NCBI GenBank assembly: GCA_018136815.1
Contig: CM030931.1
Location: 2,657,801 to 2,721,800 of the forward strand
Source of the DNA: Isochrysis galbana
Taxonomy: Eukaryota > Haptophyta > Isochrysidales > Isochrysidaceae
DNA: 64,000 nucleotides
Reading direction: 5' to 3'
Numbering within the stretch: the stretch's first letter is position 1; each line of letters opens with the position of its first letter. Made by a program: the position numbers and the translations under genes. Of the stretch, positions 20,652-30,874 are shown piece after piece. The notes beneath the pieces were generated by a model. It was not told where the DNA came from. It made no database searches and was given only the letters and a program-made list of their open reading frames with translations.

Positions 20652-23316
20652 TCAAAGGACGCTCACCGTATTGCGATGGAGCGAGGCAATGCCCTCGCGC
20701 TGCAGGATGGCTAAAGCTTCACGCAGCACCGTCATCGAGACCTCGACGCCCGTGTCCTCTTGTGTGCTATGCTGTAGTTCTTGCAGCGAGATCGCTTGCG
20801 CAGACATGGACGCAAAGCGATCCTTCAGCGCCGCGGCCAACTGTTTTGCGTGGCTGCGGTCCGCTGCAGAGCGACCTGTTGTGATGAGGTCCATATCGAT
20901 GGTACCGGTCGTCGGATCCATGGCAGCCGACTGCATGGAGACCTTCATGAGCCTTTCGGCCTCGAGCACGTCTTCTATCTCGACGTGCATTGAGAGTCGC
21001 ATGCGCGCATGCGCCTCGGCGAGCCGGATCAGGCCTTCAAGCTGACGTGGAGTAGCGGAGATGACCTTTCGGTTGTCCGACATATTGCGCATCGAGATGT
21101 AAGAGCGGATGAGCGTATCGGCCGCGTCGTCGGAAATCTTTGGAACGATCTCCCGGCGCGCATACGAGATGTAGTCCATTAATGTGCGCTGGTCGATAGG
21201 CGCAGTAGCAGGCTCGCGGTCGAGACGGTACAGTGAGACGAGGTGTTCTGCAAGCATTTTATCCGTGTTCTCGTTCACCTTGTCCAGCACTAGGTATATG
21301 AGATCGAACCTCGAGAGAAGGGACGGTGGAAGGTTGATGTTGTCGACGACAGATCGTTTGGGGTCATACTTCGAGTTGATCGGGTTGGCAGCAGCAAGGA
21401 CCGACGTACGAGCATTGAGTGAGCAAATTATTCCTGCTTTGGCGACGGAAACGGTCTGTTGCTCCATCGCCTCGTGGAGGATCGAGCGTGCGGCATCGGA
21501 CATCTTATCAAATTCATCAATGCAGCAAACTCCTGCACAAGACAGGGGGAACGCCTATCGGTCGAGTCCGCGACTAGATGACATGCATCAGTGTGACTCG
21601 CGTATGGCAAGACGCCCCCTTCCCACGCAGAGGCCACTGTGCAGCGAGCATCTAAAGCAAGTGCGCACCTTGATCCGAGAGGACGAGAGCGCCTGATTCG
21701 AGTACGAACTGCTTAGTTTCTGGGTCCTTGGTAACATAAGCGGTGAGACCCACAGCGGACGAACCTTTGCCCGAGGTGTAAATGCCGCGCGGCGCCACCT
21801 TATGCACGTATTGCAAGAGCTGCGACTTAGACGTGCCTGGATCGCCGACGAGTAGCACATTGATGTCGCCACGCTTGCGAGACGAGCCGCCGGCAGCCTC
21901 CTTGTCGATTTGCTTATGAGTACCGCCAAAGAGCTGCAATAAGATGCCCTTCTTGATGTCGTCAAGCTCCCAGACAGAAGGGGCAAGGGAATGCGCCAGC
22001 TCCTCATAGATGCCAGGCCGTGCTGCCAACTCTTTTAGCTTCGCAATGCGTTCCTCCGAGACCCGATTGAGCTCGTTATCCTCGTGGTATTCCTCGCGGC
22101 GTTCGCCGCCGGCGGAGGCGACGGTGGGCTCCGCCTCAGCTTGCAGGCGCTTGCCCTTGTCAATCTTGCGAACGTGGACAATGTCGACATATGTCTTGTA
22201 CACCGCGCGCACTGTGCGGTGCCTCGGATTTGAGCGCACTGCGGATGCCCGGTAGACACCAGTGATCTCCACGCGATCACCGGGCTTACAAATATCGACC
22301 ATTCGAGCCCAAGTGCACATTGAGACAGTCTGCGGCGTCTCACCTTCGGGCATGTGTTCGGGCGCCTCCTGCAGCCGGATGATCTGCTTGTCGAGGAAGC
22401 TGGATCGGTTGTGCACAATGCGCATGGAGCCCTTGTCTTGGCACGACGGGTTCAGACACACATCGGGTTCGATGACACGGTGGTGCTCCACGTTCTTGTC
22501 CTGGCAAGAGCCGCAGACCGCGCACTCGAACACGGCCATGTGAAGATTGGGGATGATGTGAGATGTACGGGTGATCATGCCCTTCACTGAAACCAGCTTG
22601 TCAATGTCAGACGGATCAAGGTCACGCAGACGGTTCTCAGTGCAAAGGTTGAACGGGCGCGTTTGGATCTTCGAGGCGTCGCCGCCATTGTTGGGGAAAT
22701 GATGAGCCTTAACTTGCATCAGAGCAGTGTCGAATATTGGAATCGTCTCTTGAGGAAAGGTAACAAGATCGCCGTACATTTCGTCATGGAACGACTTCAC
22801 GTGCTGGCAGTCAATATTGACGAACTCCTCTTGCATCACCAGCGCCTGCTCCAGCAGCTGCAAATAGTATGGGCGATTCTCGAGGTCCTCGCCATCCACG
22901 CGGAACTCATTCAGAAAGTTCTTGCAAAGGCGAATGAACTTGCGCGCGTCAACTGTCGTTCCCCAGATAGTCGCATCGTTGGATCCTTCAGACGAGCCGC
23001 TGTCGTCACCGTCCGAGCTGCCAAAGCCGAGGCTACTGGGCGGATCAGAGCGCCCAAGGCTGTTGGGCGAGATGCGCGAGCGCTGGGAGGCGCGCGGAGT
23101 GCCGAGCAGGCTGAGCGGCGACGCGCCCGAGGCGACGCTTGGGGTGCTCAGTCCGTTGTGCGGCAGAGGCGTCATAGGCGACGAAGCGAGCGGCACCGAG
23201 TGGACTGCCTCGTTGGCGGGCGTGGTTGCGACGTCGGAGGTGTGGTGCGGCGAGCTGTCCGAGGCACTCAGGCTGAGCGGCGAGGGCGACTCGTTGACTC
23301 TGGGAGGGCTGGACAT
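20652..23316 (-). CDS. MCM4: DNA replication licensing factor MCM4, two exons
   Basis: Exons 23316-21669 and 21532-20652 give 842 residues, close to the usual MCM4 length. MCM4 is one of six ATPase subunits of the nuclear replicative helicase (MCM2-7). The N-terminal 110 residues are a Ser/Pro-rich disordered tail with several SP sites, as in MCM4 targets of DDK and CDK. A zinc-binding set follows (Cys265, Cys268, Cys287, Cys292), then Walker A GDPGTSKSQ (491-499), Walker B CCIDEFDKM (about 552-560, split by the intron just before it), and the arginine finger LSRFDLIY. The C-terminal winged-helix region contains TGRSAADR. MCM4 rather than another paralogue is indicated by the tail, the LRDLDPSDIDKLVSVKGM segment and overall order. 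The intron is GTGCGCAC to TTGTGCAG with a split Gly codon. No defect seen. Confidence 0.96.
21533..21668 (-). other. Intron of MCM4
   Basis: 136 bp, CAAG|GTGCGC to GTGCAG|GAG. Removal restores LSDQGVCCIDEFDKM, the Walker B region. Confidence 0.93.
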
Positions 23317-24619
23317 GCTTACTGCAGCTGTGGCCGGCCTGTGCCAGGGGGGTAGGGAGGGGGCGGCGGCGGAGGGGCGAGAGGGATGTGGGCGGGAACA
23401 GGCCTACTTTGGCGCCCTGCCGATCACGCGATTTCGCGCCAGCGCGCATTTACATTTAGTGCGGGCGTTCTCTCGCCTCTGCCGACGAGGTCCTTTTCAT
23501 GGCGGGAGGGGGTCCTCATGGAATGTGCAAGTCCGCACAACAATAATTACTAGACCCCGACCCCGTCTACTCTGCGAATCTGAAGCCGACAAGTCGACCC
23601 CCCGCCCCCCTCCCCCCATCCCCACTCCCACTCGCGCTCCAAAGCACAAAGCTAGCCCGGTCACTCACTCATTTTAACCACTATTTCCCACCTCCCCTGG
23701 GTGTCCAAGGACTCCGCAGGCCCCCCTCTACCTGCCCCGCCAGCCGCCTCCCCCCTGCTCCGAACGACCCCCTCCCGCCCCACGAGAGGCAATAGCGTCG
23801 GTGAGTGACCCCCCTCCCTTCCTCCCTTCCCCCGCGCGTGGCGGCCACCGTGGCGGGCTATTTTGGGAGATTGAGGCGGGAGCTCACGGGAAGGAAAATC
23901 AGAGTGGTGAATGTAGGGCGCATCACTATTAGAAACGCGGAGCTTCCGCGACGTCCGATCGCCCGCGATCGGCCGAAGAATGGCCTGGAGGTGGTGAGGG
24001 GTGGCCATGCAGAGCCCAGAGCCCAGAGCTCTCGCGAGCAGGGTGGGGGGTCACTAGTAGCTCGCAAGCTGGTTCTTGATTCTTGAGTGTCGCACACACT
24101 CGTACTAATCCATCCTGGCCCCTCGCACCGCAGGAATGCCTCGATTCGATCCGGCCCGACGCCCAGAGCCACGGCCCAATTGACGTCAACAAGCGCTCGC
24201 TCGGACGCCTAAAGGTACAACTCCTCAAGTGACCGTGCGGCGCGGCGGGCCGGTCGCGACCGGGCGGCACGCAAGGTCGCAACTTTGGCCGCCCAAAGCG
24301 CCGTCGCACTGCCGCCGATCCGGATAGCCAGGAACCGGATTGTGAGTTTTCAAACGATGGCATGGGGTGTGAGTCGTGCGACGAGGCGTGAATTTGTGTT
24401 TCACGTGCTATGTGTCCCTAGTGTCCCCTGTTTCCCGACCTGGCTGTCTGACAGTGGGAGTGGGTTCTAAGGCATGCAATATGAGTTTTATGAACGTCTA
24501 GTGTTGGTCACATGGCTTACCTGCCGTCTGGATGGTCGCAGGGGACCACGTGTGTGTTTCAACATGTGAAGTGTCAAGTTGACTCAAGTAACCTCCAGAC
24601 CTCCAGGTGACAACGAAAG
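23317..24619. other. Intergenic upstream of MCM4; possible short exons
   Basis: No complete gene. One stretch (about 23880-23991) reads GRKIRVVNVGRITIRN, RDRPKNGLE before a GTGGTGAGG, and another (24133-24221) starts after CACCGCAG and reads ECLDSIRPDAQSHG, VNKRSLGRLK before GTACAAC; these look like two exons with proper splice signals. No domain is recognised and start and end are missing. The GC-rich rest shows nothing. Confidence 0.3.
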
Positions 24620-24659
24620 GTGCTTGCAGGGATGGGGATAATTGAACGCTTTTGGTCTT

Positions 24660-24900
24660 GGCTCCCTTGTTTCTCTCTCTCTCCCTTGCTCCCTCTCCCC
24701 CTCGCTCTTCCTCTCCCTCTCTCTTGCTCCCTCTTGCCTCTTGCTCCCTTCTCTCTCTACCTCTACTCCCTCTCCCTCCCTCTCGCTCTGTGCCCCCCGC
24801 CCTTCCCTCCCTCCCTCCCTCTCACTCTCCCCTTCATCACCCTTCTCTCTCTGCCCCCCCCGCCCTCTCTCCCCTCCCCCCTCCCTTTCTCTCCAAGCAC
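24660..24900. repeat. CT-rich low-complexity tract
   Basis: CTCCCT/CTCTCT polypyrimidine sequence over about 240 bases. Open frames here are compositional artefacts. Confidence 0.92.
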
Positions 24901-24962
24901 GCGTAAGTGCGCGCGCATATGTTCATGCTCAGCGCGCGGTGCATGAGTGCTCGCGTTGCCAT

Positions 24963-25052
24963 TCAAAAACGGAGACAAAAACGGAAGGGGTTGCAAAAAC
25001 GGCAAAAACGGTCTGTTTTTGGCCTTCATAGAAAAACGGTAAAAACGTATTT
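24963..25052. repeat. AAAAACGG tandem repeat
   Basis: AAAAACGG recurs about seven times with spacings of 10-20 bases, plus one inverted CTGTTTTTGG. It resembles the GCGAAACTT repeat at 9755 in style though not in sequence. Confidence 0.85.
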
Positions 25053-26062
25053 CCCATCTAGGATCGTTACTGGTTTCTTTGTGGGGTGGGAGCTGTTGCC
25101 GTCGATGGTACATTCGACATTCCTCAGTACTAAGCATCTAGAGTACTCCCACAACAAAAAAACAAAAAAACTCTTGACGCCAGTACGGTAGAGCTCTAGA
25201 GTAGAGGCTGGCGCTTCGTGGACAAGCGCGCTTCGTGGACAAGACACCCCCTTCCCCCAGCCTCCCATGGCCCACAGACAGCCTCCCAGCTAGCCCTAAG
25301 GTGACTGGGCCCAGCACACTATCCAGGCCCGCGATTTGCTCACCGATGAGCGCGCGCGAATCGTCGCGGACGCCACGAAAGCAGCCGCTTACGTGCGCGA
25401 GAAAGCAGATCCGCAGACCGCAGACCTTTCCCACCATCCCCCATGCCACAAAGGGTAAGGTGAAGTGGGAGCTGTTGAAGATGGGAGCCTTTGATGATGC
25501 CAAGCACCGGGAATCCACCTCACGAACGCAGAGCGCGGCGAGCTGGCGACCTAGCTAGCCAGCTAGCCTGGCCCATTGAGTTGTGCACTGTATGCGGCAT
25601 GTTTGTGTTTTGAGAAGCAGAGAGTACAGGGCAGGCACAGCTCGAGGAACAGGCGAGGCAGCGGGGAGCAAACAGGTGGCCGACGGCGAGGCGCAAATGA
25701 CGGCACGGCTTGCCGCCCATTTGGCATGCGACACGATGTGCGATGTGTGTAAGTGTGTAAGTAACTGTGGACTGTGGCTCTGGTCCGTGCCCGTGGAGAG
25801 AAGGCTTTCATGCAATGTTGTGCTGGTTGTGAGAATTGTGGAAAATTGAGGAGAGGAATGTCTAAGAAGAGAGTGAGTGTGTGCAGCCGCAAAGGTCTAC
25901 AGGTTCCGCCGATCGTGTATTGTGTGCGCCTGAAGTTCTAGTACTTGCTTTTGTTGCCCCCCAACCCCTGCGTGCCTGTCCATGAAGCTCCTGTTTCCGC
26001 GCGTGTGCGCACCTAAAATGTCACTGTGAGTCACCATCTAACCCATTTCGAATAAGAAGCAC
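25053..26062. other. Intergenic, no complete gene recognised
   Basis: A stretch at 25325-25455 reads ARDLLTDERARIVADATKAA, AYVREKADPQTADLSHHP before a stop and frame loss, which looks like decayed coding sequence of unknown origin. A 17-base duplication GCGCTTCGTGGACAAG occurs at 25210-25241. The rest shows nothing. Confidence 0.4.
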
Positions 26063-26212
26063 ATGTCGGCGACGGGAATCACATGGGGCAACTTCCATCC
26101 AGTGGGAACGGGTTCCAAATGTTTTAGGATCGAATTTTATTTTAACCCATCGAAAAGCGTCTTGTCCAAGAAGCGCCAGCCTCTAGAGGAAAAGGGCGGC
26201 CGCGGCTGTGCG

Positions 26213-27928
26213 ATGGCCGACTTCGCAGTGGGCACGGCAAAGCCCTTCTGCTTCACTGCTCCACGCGAGCGGCTCGCGCTGCTCAACATCGACTGGCAGC
26301 GCGACTTCCTCGAGCCGGGCGGCTTCGGCGACTCGCTCGGCAACCAGGTCTCGCTGCTGCAGGCGGCGCTCGGCCCTGCAGCCGCGCTGCTGCAAGCCGC
26401 ACGCGAGGCCGGCATGCCAGTCTTCCACACACTCGAGGCGCACAAGCCTGACCTGAGCGACCTGCCGCCCGCCAAGAAGAGGCGGTGCTCCGCGATTGGC
26501 GAGGTGCTCGACGAGAAGCGTGGCCGTGTCCTCATAGAGGGCGAGCCAGGCAATGCGATCGTCAAGCAGATGGCGCCTGTTGAGGGCGAGGTCGTCATCC
26601 ACAAACCTGGTAAGGGCGCCTTCTGGAACACCGTCCTGGAGGCCGAGTTGAAGCGGCTGGGCATCACGCATCTACTTGTGACGGGCGTCACGACAGAGGT
26701 TTGCGTGCAGACTACCATCCGTGAAGCAAACGATCGTGGGTATGACTGCCTCCTGGTGACGGACGCCACGGAGTCGTATTTCCCAGAGTTCAAGGAAGCA
26801 ACCATGAAAATGATTGTTGCGCAGGGCGGTATCGCGGGATGGACGGCATCGACAGCTGAGGTCATTCCGGCGATCCAGGCAGTAGCCCCTATTTTGAGTA
26901 AACCTCCGAACAGCCATGGTCCTACCCAATTGATGAGGAAAGCTTTTTGCAGTTTCCGAACTACGCTTCTCGCAGTGTCCGGAACGCTTCAATGCGGATT
27001 CGAGCTCAGGCGCAACCTGGACCACCCTGAAATGCAGGCCATCTTCCTTGGTTCTGCAGTAGTGCGTGGTGTCAAGGCCTATCTCGACATCAAAGAGCCT
27101 GGGAGCCGCGAGTATGTCGCAGCTCCGGGCTTCGCGCGTGTCAATCCGGCAAATGTTATCACTGGTGAACGTTGCGACGCCAACTTGTACGCGGTGTATC
27201 TCGTGCACGAGGCTGTCGTGACGAGGGCGCTCATAGGTGAGTTTTATACTCAGGCGATAAGCAACATTCATCGTGGCATGTCAGGCTTCATGTGCCATTC
27301 CCCCACAAGATTTCGGACCAATGCTTTTGCACAACTTGGATGCTCCGGCATACCCCCCAAACATGTATCACCATTCCCTTCACTGGTAGGAGAGCCACGA
27401 TATTTGGCCATCGCGCCCGATGCAGTCCGTGTTGATCTGACTGCGGCAGCTACATCCGCTGCGGTGAGAAAATTTTTAATCGCAGCTGCTTCGGGACTAC
27501 CTGGGGCGTCTCAACACGTTGGCGAGCTAACAGAGGCATCAATATTGACCGTAGTGTCAACCTATCATGCTCCAACATTTGTGCCACTCGACCCCATGGA
27601 AGACCAGCCAGCAGGCGTTGACTACAGGCTGACGTCATTTCCGGAAGGTCTTGCTGCTTTTGCCAATCTGCCGGTTAGTCAAGTCAGAGTGCCTGGTGCA
27701 CTCGATTCCGCCTTGCGCAAAGCCGAGTCGCAATTTGGGAGAGACATTCCTACAGCGACGCGCTCATGCCTCGCTACGGGCCCAACAGAGCAGGTGCCAA
27801 GCACCGAGCCTTGGCGCCCGCGACTTGCCGCCCTCTACAGTGCTGATGAGCTTCGAATGCTTGCCGTCGCTGCGGGGTTCTCATCTGGTGAACACGGCAC
27901 CGAGCTTGCAAAGCTAGTACAGGATTGA
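26213..27928 (+). CDS. Biuret-hydrolase-like cysteine hydrolase joined to an unrecognised C-terminal domain
   Basis: One uninterrupted frame. Residues about 10-225 are nearly identical to the hydrolase domain at 494-2900, with only a handful of changes; counting from the ATG at 26213, the triad is Asp27, Lys131 and Cys164. After the hydrolase the homology stops abruptly (near 26875) and about 350 residues of different sequence follow. That part has regular secondary-structure patterns (LGSAVVRGVKAYLDI, LYAVYLVHEAVVTRALIGEF, VVSTYHAPTFVPLDP) but matches no family I know and is not DUF1116. The ATG at 26063 would add 50 residues; it is possible, but homology to the paralogue begins only after 26230. 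The pair lie inverted, 23 kb apart. The substrate is probably a ureido or biuret-type compound (inference). Confidence 0.82.
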   Translation: MADFAVGTAKPFCFTAPRERLALLNIDWQRDFLEPGGFGDSLGNQVSLLQAALGPAAALLQAAREAGMPVFHTLEAHKPDLSDLPPAKKRRCSAIGEVLDEKRGRVLIEGEPGNAIVKQMAPVEGEVVIHKPGKGAFWNTVLEAELKRLGITHLLVTGVTTEVCVQTTIREANDRGYDCLLVTDATESYFPEFKEATMKMIVAQGGIAGWTASTAEVIPAIQAVAPILSKPPNSHGPTQLMRKAFCSFRTTLLAVSGTLQCGFELRRNLDHPEMQAIFLGSAVVRGVKAYLDIKEPGSREYVAAPGFARVNPANVITGERCDANLYAVYLVHEAVVTRALIGEFYTQAISNIHRGMSGFMCHSPTRFRTNAFAQLGCSGIPPKHVSPFPSLVGEPRYLAIAPDAVRVDLTAAATSAAVRKFLIAAASGLPGASQHVGELTEASILTVVSTYHAPTFVPLDPMEDQPAGVDYRLTSFPEGLAAFANLPVSQVRVPGALDSALRKAESQFGRDIPTATRSCLATGPTEQVPSTEPWRPRLAALYSADELRMLAVAAGFSSGEHGTELAKLVQD

Positions 27929-28190
27929 TGCCGGTGCGATTCAATCCACATGTTGAGCTTGAGGCCGTGATGCAGTGCTTGTGCTTTCTTTCGTCGTTCA
28001 GACGTTCAGAGTTGGACTGGACTGTGGAGTGCGTGTGAGAGGAGTGAAACGGTGGAATGCTACGACAGCATGTGTCGGGAGAGCTGCAGTGTGGCCCACG
28101 CCCACAGCCTTGAGTCCCCTAAATTGTGCACCCAAAGCTTTGAGCGCAAATGCAATTGCTGCATTGCGTAGCATGACAGCTACCGCGCAA
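27929..28190. other. Intergenic, no gene recognised
   Basis: Short stretch between the hydrolase stop and a dispersed GC-rich repeat. Nothing seen. Confidence 0.4.
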
Positions 28191-28545
28191 CTAAGTTTAT
28201 ACTTAGTTCAGCATGGGGGGCGCCTTGCGCCCCCCCTCTCAGACTTTCCTCCGGGGGGGCTGTCGGTCATCCCCACGCTCTGCCATTTGCGGCATGAGCT
28301 GGGCACTCATATCAACACCACCCAAATCCCCGGTGGTGGCCAGTGGGCGCGGGTCGCGAGCCCCGCCGTACTCCCACGCCCGCGTTGGCGTTGGGCATGC
28401 CCTCGAGCTGACTCACCCCCCATTCCTGGTCGCCAGGCATACAGGGACCATTGGGCTGCACCCATGGCCGGTGAAGCGAGCGTGGGAGAGGCAGGGGGGG
28501 CAAAGGGCTGAGCCCTAGCCTCCACCGCCCCCTGAGCTGCTTGGC
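28191..28545 (+). repeat. Dispersed GC-rich repeat family, copy A
   Basis: Head AAGTTTATACTTAGTTCAGC followed by ATGGGGGGCGCCTTGCGCCC, a C-rich stretch, then CCTCGAGCTGACTC, CCTGGTCGCCAGGCA, CGTGGGAGAGGCAGG, GGGCTGAGCCC and CCTGAGCTG near the end. The same ordered words occur at five other places in the window. Confidence 0.85.
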
Positions 28546-28877
28546 TAACGGAAAACGCCCGGTGTGAACGCAAAGCGAAGGCCTCCTGATATCAACACGA
28601 ACACCACCCATTACCATTAGGTACTACTAGATCGAAGAGGTCTAGATAGATACCAGAGGGGGCACCGTCTGCGACTCATGCACGAATGCACACATCCTTG
28701 GCCTTGGCATGTGCGAACATGACATAAAATGAATTCAAGGGGTAGACGGCATAAAGTACAAAGTCGTTGTTTTGAGTTTTGAGTGAGGGGAGGGGAAGGC
28801 CTTAAGCATCCCACCGCCGTAACACTCCCCAAGTGCTATCTTGCGTTAATCTTATGGCCCTGTGAGCATTACATGTT
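28546..28877. other. Intergenic, no gene recognised
   Basis: Probably the 3' flank of the minus-strand ubiquitin-like gene. Nothing distinctive seen. Confidence 0.4.
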
Positions 28878-29774
28878 TCATGTTCCCTTGAGCTGATCTC
28901 TCATCGCCTTCAGTCGTCGACTGAGCCCCTCGATCTCATTTAAAGACGTTAATCGCTCATTTGATGAGGCGACCTTCGCATTTTCAATATCCAATTGTGT
29001 CGCACGCACTTCCGCTTCCAGTGCACCGATAGCGGCTAGTATGACGGCTGTGTCATCAAGGCGAGACCTTTTCCGAACCTCCATCTCAGTGATGCGCCTT
29101 GTCAAGTCCGCAAGCAACGCACTGCATGAACACAGAGTAGCTGTTCCTTCAATGAGCTGATGCTGCCCTTCTCGAAAGAGAAGCATCAATCGACCTCCCT
29201 GACTAAGGTTCAAACTTGCGATGGATTGATCATCCCTCGCTTCTTTCCCCTTGACAAGTAACCTTTGCTGTCGTTGTGATGCTCCGCACGCCGGCGCCAA
29301 CAAGATCTTGATCTGGGCAATAGTGGCCTCCTCATGACAAAATACATGGAAGTGCTGCCGGCCATGCCCGACAGTCAACTTGCAGGGGCCATCACCCAGA
29401 GCAATCGGCTCTACGTGGGGAGCAGTTGTCCGCTTTGCACCTGAGCCCGGTCCTTCCACATCAGCTGGCTGGCTGGCTGTTGAAGACGCCTGCTGAACAG
29501 CGGTCTTTGTACTGTTTTGGCATGAAATTCTTGACGAGCCGGTGTTTGCCGTATTGTAGCCAGCCTGGTTCCGCAGAACCATCACCTTGAAGGCGCCCAA
29601 GGTCCCTATGGTCTGCTGATCGAACGCCTCCTTGCCTTTGACAAGCCATTTCTGCTGCTCTGCAGGTACATTGCACAGAACCTCCAGTCTCTGCTTGACT
29701 GCGCGCACGCCTTCCTCCTCGCTCGCCTCGAGCTCGTACTTCTTTCCAAGGATAGACAACCTGAGCTGAGGCAT
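28878..29774 (-). CDS. Tandem ubiquitin-like domains with BAG-like helical C-terminus
   Basis: An uninterrupted frame of 298 residues. Residues 1-72 (MPQLRLSILGKKYELEAS, KQWLVKGKE-type loop, then FKVMVLRN) and residues about 128-202 (CKLTVGHGRQHFHVF, QRLLVKGKEARDDQSIASL, GRLMLLFRE) are two ubiquitin-like folds; each holds the K-G-K-E/D loop typical of BAG-family ubiquitin-like domains. Neither ends in Gly-Gly, so neither is a conjugating modifier. Residues about 205-298 are predicted helical and charged with heptad spacing (LLADLTRRITEMEVRKRSRL, EVRATQLDIENAK, LSRRLKAMRDQL), consistent with a BAG domain that binds the Hsp70 ATPase domain. The BAG call is tentative because the helices are divergent; a plain coiled coil is the alternative. 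The likely role is coupling Hsp70 to the proteasome. Confidence 0.75.
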   Translation of the reverse strand: MPQLRLSILGKKYELEASEEEGVRAVKQRLEVLCNVPAEQQKWLVKGKEAFDQQTIGTLGAFKVMVLRNQAGYNTANTGSSRISCQNSTKTAVQQASSTASQPADVEGPGSGAKRTTAPHVEPIALGDGPCKLTVGHGRQHFHVFCHEEATIAQIKILLAPACGASQRQQRLLVKGKEARDDQSIASLNLSQGGRLMLLFREGQHQLIEGTATLCSCSALLADLTRRITEMEVRKRSRLDDTAVILAAIGALEAEVRATQLDIENAKVASSNERLTSLNEIEGLSRRLKAMRDQLKGT

Positions 29775-30182
29775 GTGCGCCCGACTGGCTCTAGGAGGGG
29801 CGTGACGATCTTTCTTTTCCTGTTGCTTGGCCGGGGACGAGGCTGCCCAAATGAAGCTCCGTCCACTGGCTGCTCCAATGAGGTACCTGGAGAGCGAGCC
29901 GCGACTGGCGCGATTCTCTTACCAGTTAACCCTAGTAGTGCCGTAGTCCACGTGGTGGACGATGAGTGCCTTTCAAGTACATATGCCTATATTTGGAGCC
30001 CCTGGGGCCCTAGGAGGGCCCCCAGGGGCCTTCGGATCCGACACGGGACCCCTCCTAGGCCTGGGTAGATCTCCCTTTCATAAATTCGTCAATGCTGCTT
30101 GATTTTAGAAGCGCGGGAGACCGTTGCCACGAAAGGTTGGCGCGAGCCCATTTCCCTCCTCTCCCCCGCTCCCCCGCCCTTT
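29775..30182. other. Intergenic with GC-rich hairpin
   Basis: At 29997-30030, GCCCCTGGGGCCCT and AGGGCCCCCAGGGGC form a nearly perfect stem of about 13 pairs with a tiny loop, followed by a further CCTCC/GGAGG pairing. No coding sequence is seen. Confidence 0.6.
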
Positions 30183-30366
30183 AAGTCGTGTTCCGTCAAA
30201 AGAGGGCCAGATGATTTTTTTTGTCCTCAATATATTCCTGTTTTCTTTTTAGTACAAAACAAAGCCAATCACGCTTGCCCCCCCCCCCCGCGCTCCTCTC
30301 AACACCGCAGTGACTCCCAGCTACGCGTGTTGAGTTTTCATCTTCTTCGTCTTTTTCTCACACCCC

Positions 30367-30762
30367 TCACCCCTCTTCCTCGATGGCGACGATGTCGTTC
30401 GGCTGATCTTGGATGGCGAGGTCTGTGATGCGTGAGAGGACGCTTGGTCGGTCCTCCATGTAGAGCTTGCCAGCTGTTCGGCGCACTTGCGCCATGGGAT
30501 TCGTTTCAGCGTACGCGACCGCCATGATGTATTCCATGCAGAGGTACGCGAGGGCGGCCTGCTCTCCAATGTATCTGGTCTTTGGGACTGGGATCTTGTC
30601 GTACTCGTCGGAGTAGTCGCCGACGAGCATGAGGGTTGCCTTGCACCAACGGCCCATGTATGGCTCGATGAGTGCCCACATCGACGGGTAGCGTTCCTTG
30701 GCCAGATCCACGCGGAAGTCTCCACATCCACGGCCCATGCCAGAGGCTGTGACGAGCAGCAT
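30367..30762 (-). pseudogene. Left-arm copy of an unknown element protein
   Basis: 131 codons from ATG, reading leftward. The body (DFRVDLAKERYPSMWALIEP, YMGRWCKATLMLVGDYSDEY, CMEYIMAVAYAETNPMAQV) is nearly identical to the right-arm copy. It stops early at IEEEG because of the 7-bp insertion GGGGTGA relative to the right arm. Its frame can be read upstream to about 30800 (LKHRGGAILAMLLVTASGMG), beyond the palindrome, so the original protein was longer at its N-terminus. No family is recognised. Confidence 0.55.
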
Positions 30763-30874
30763 CGCCAGGATGGCGCCGCCGCGGTGCTTGAGGGGGCGCG
30801 GGCCACAACGCGCGCCGCTGGTTGAGGATTAGCGCGGCGCCGCTTGAACATGCGACAGAGACTTTCCTTGATGC

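Noticed and set aside
28213-28518. Open frames within GC-rich repeat copy A (and similar ones in copies B-F)
   Set aside because: They are not preserved between copies of the repeat, so the repeat is not protein-coding.
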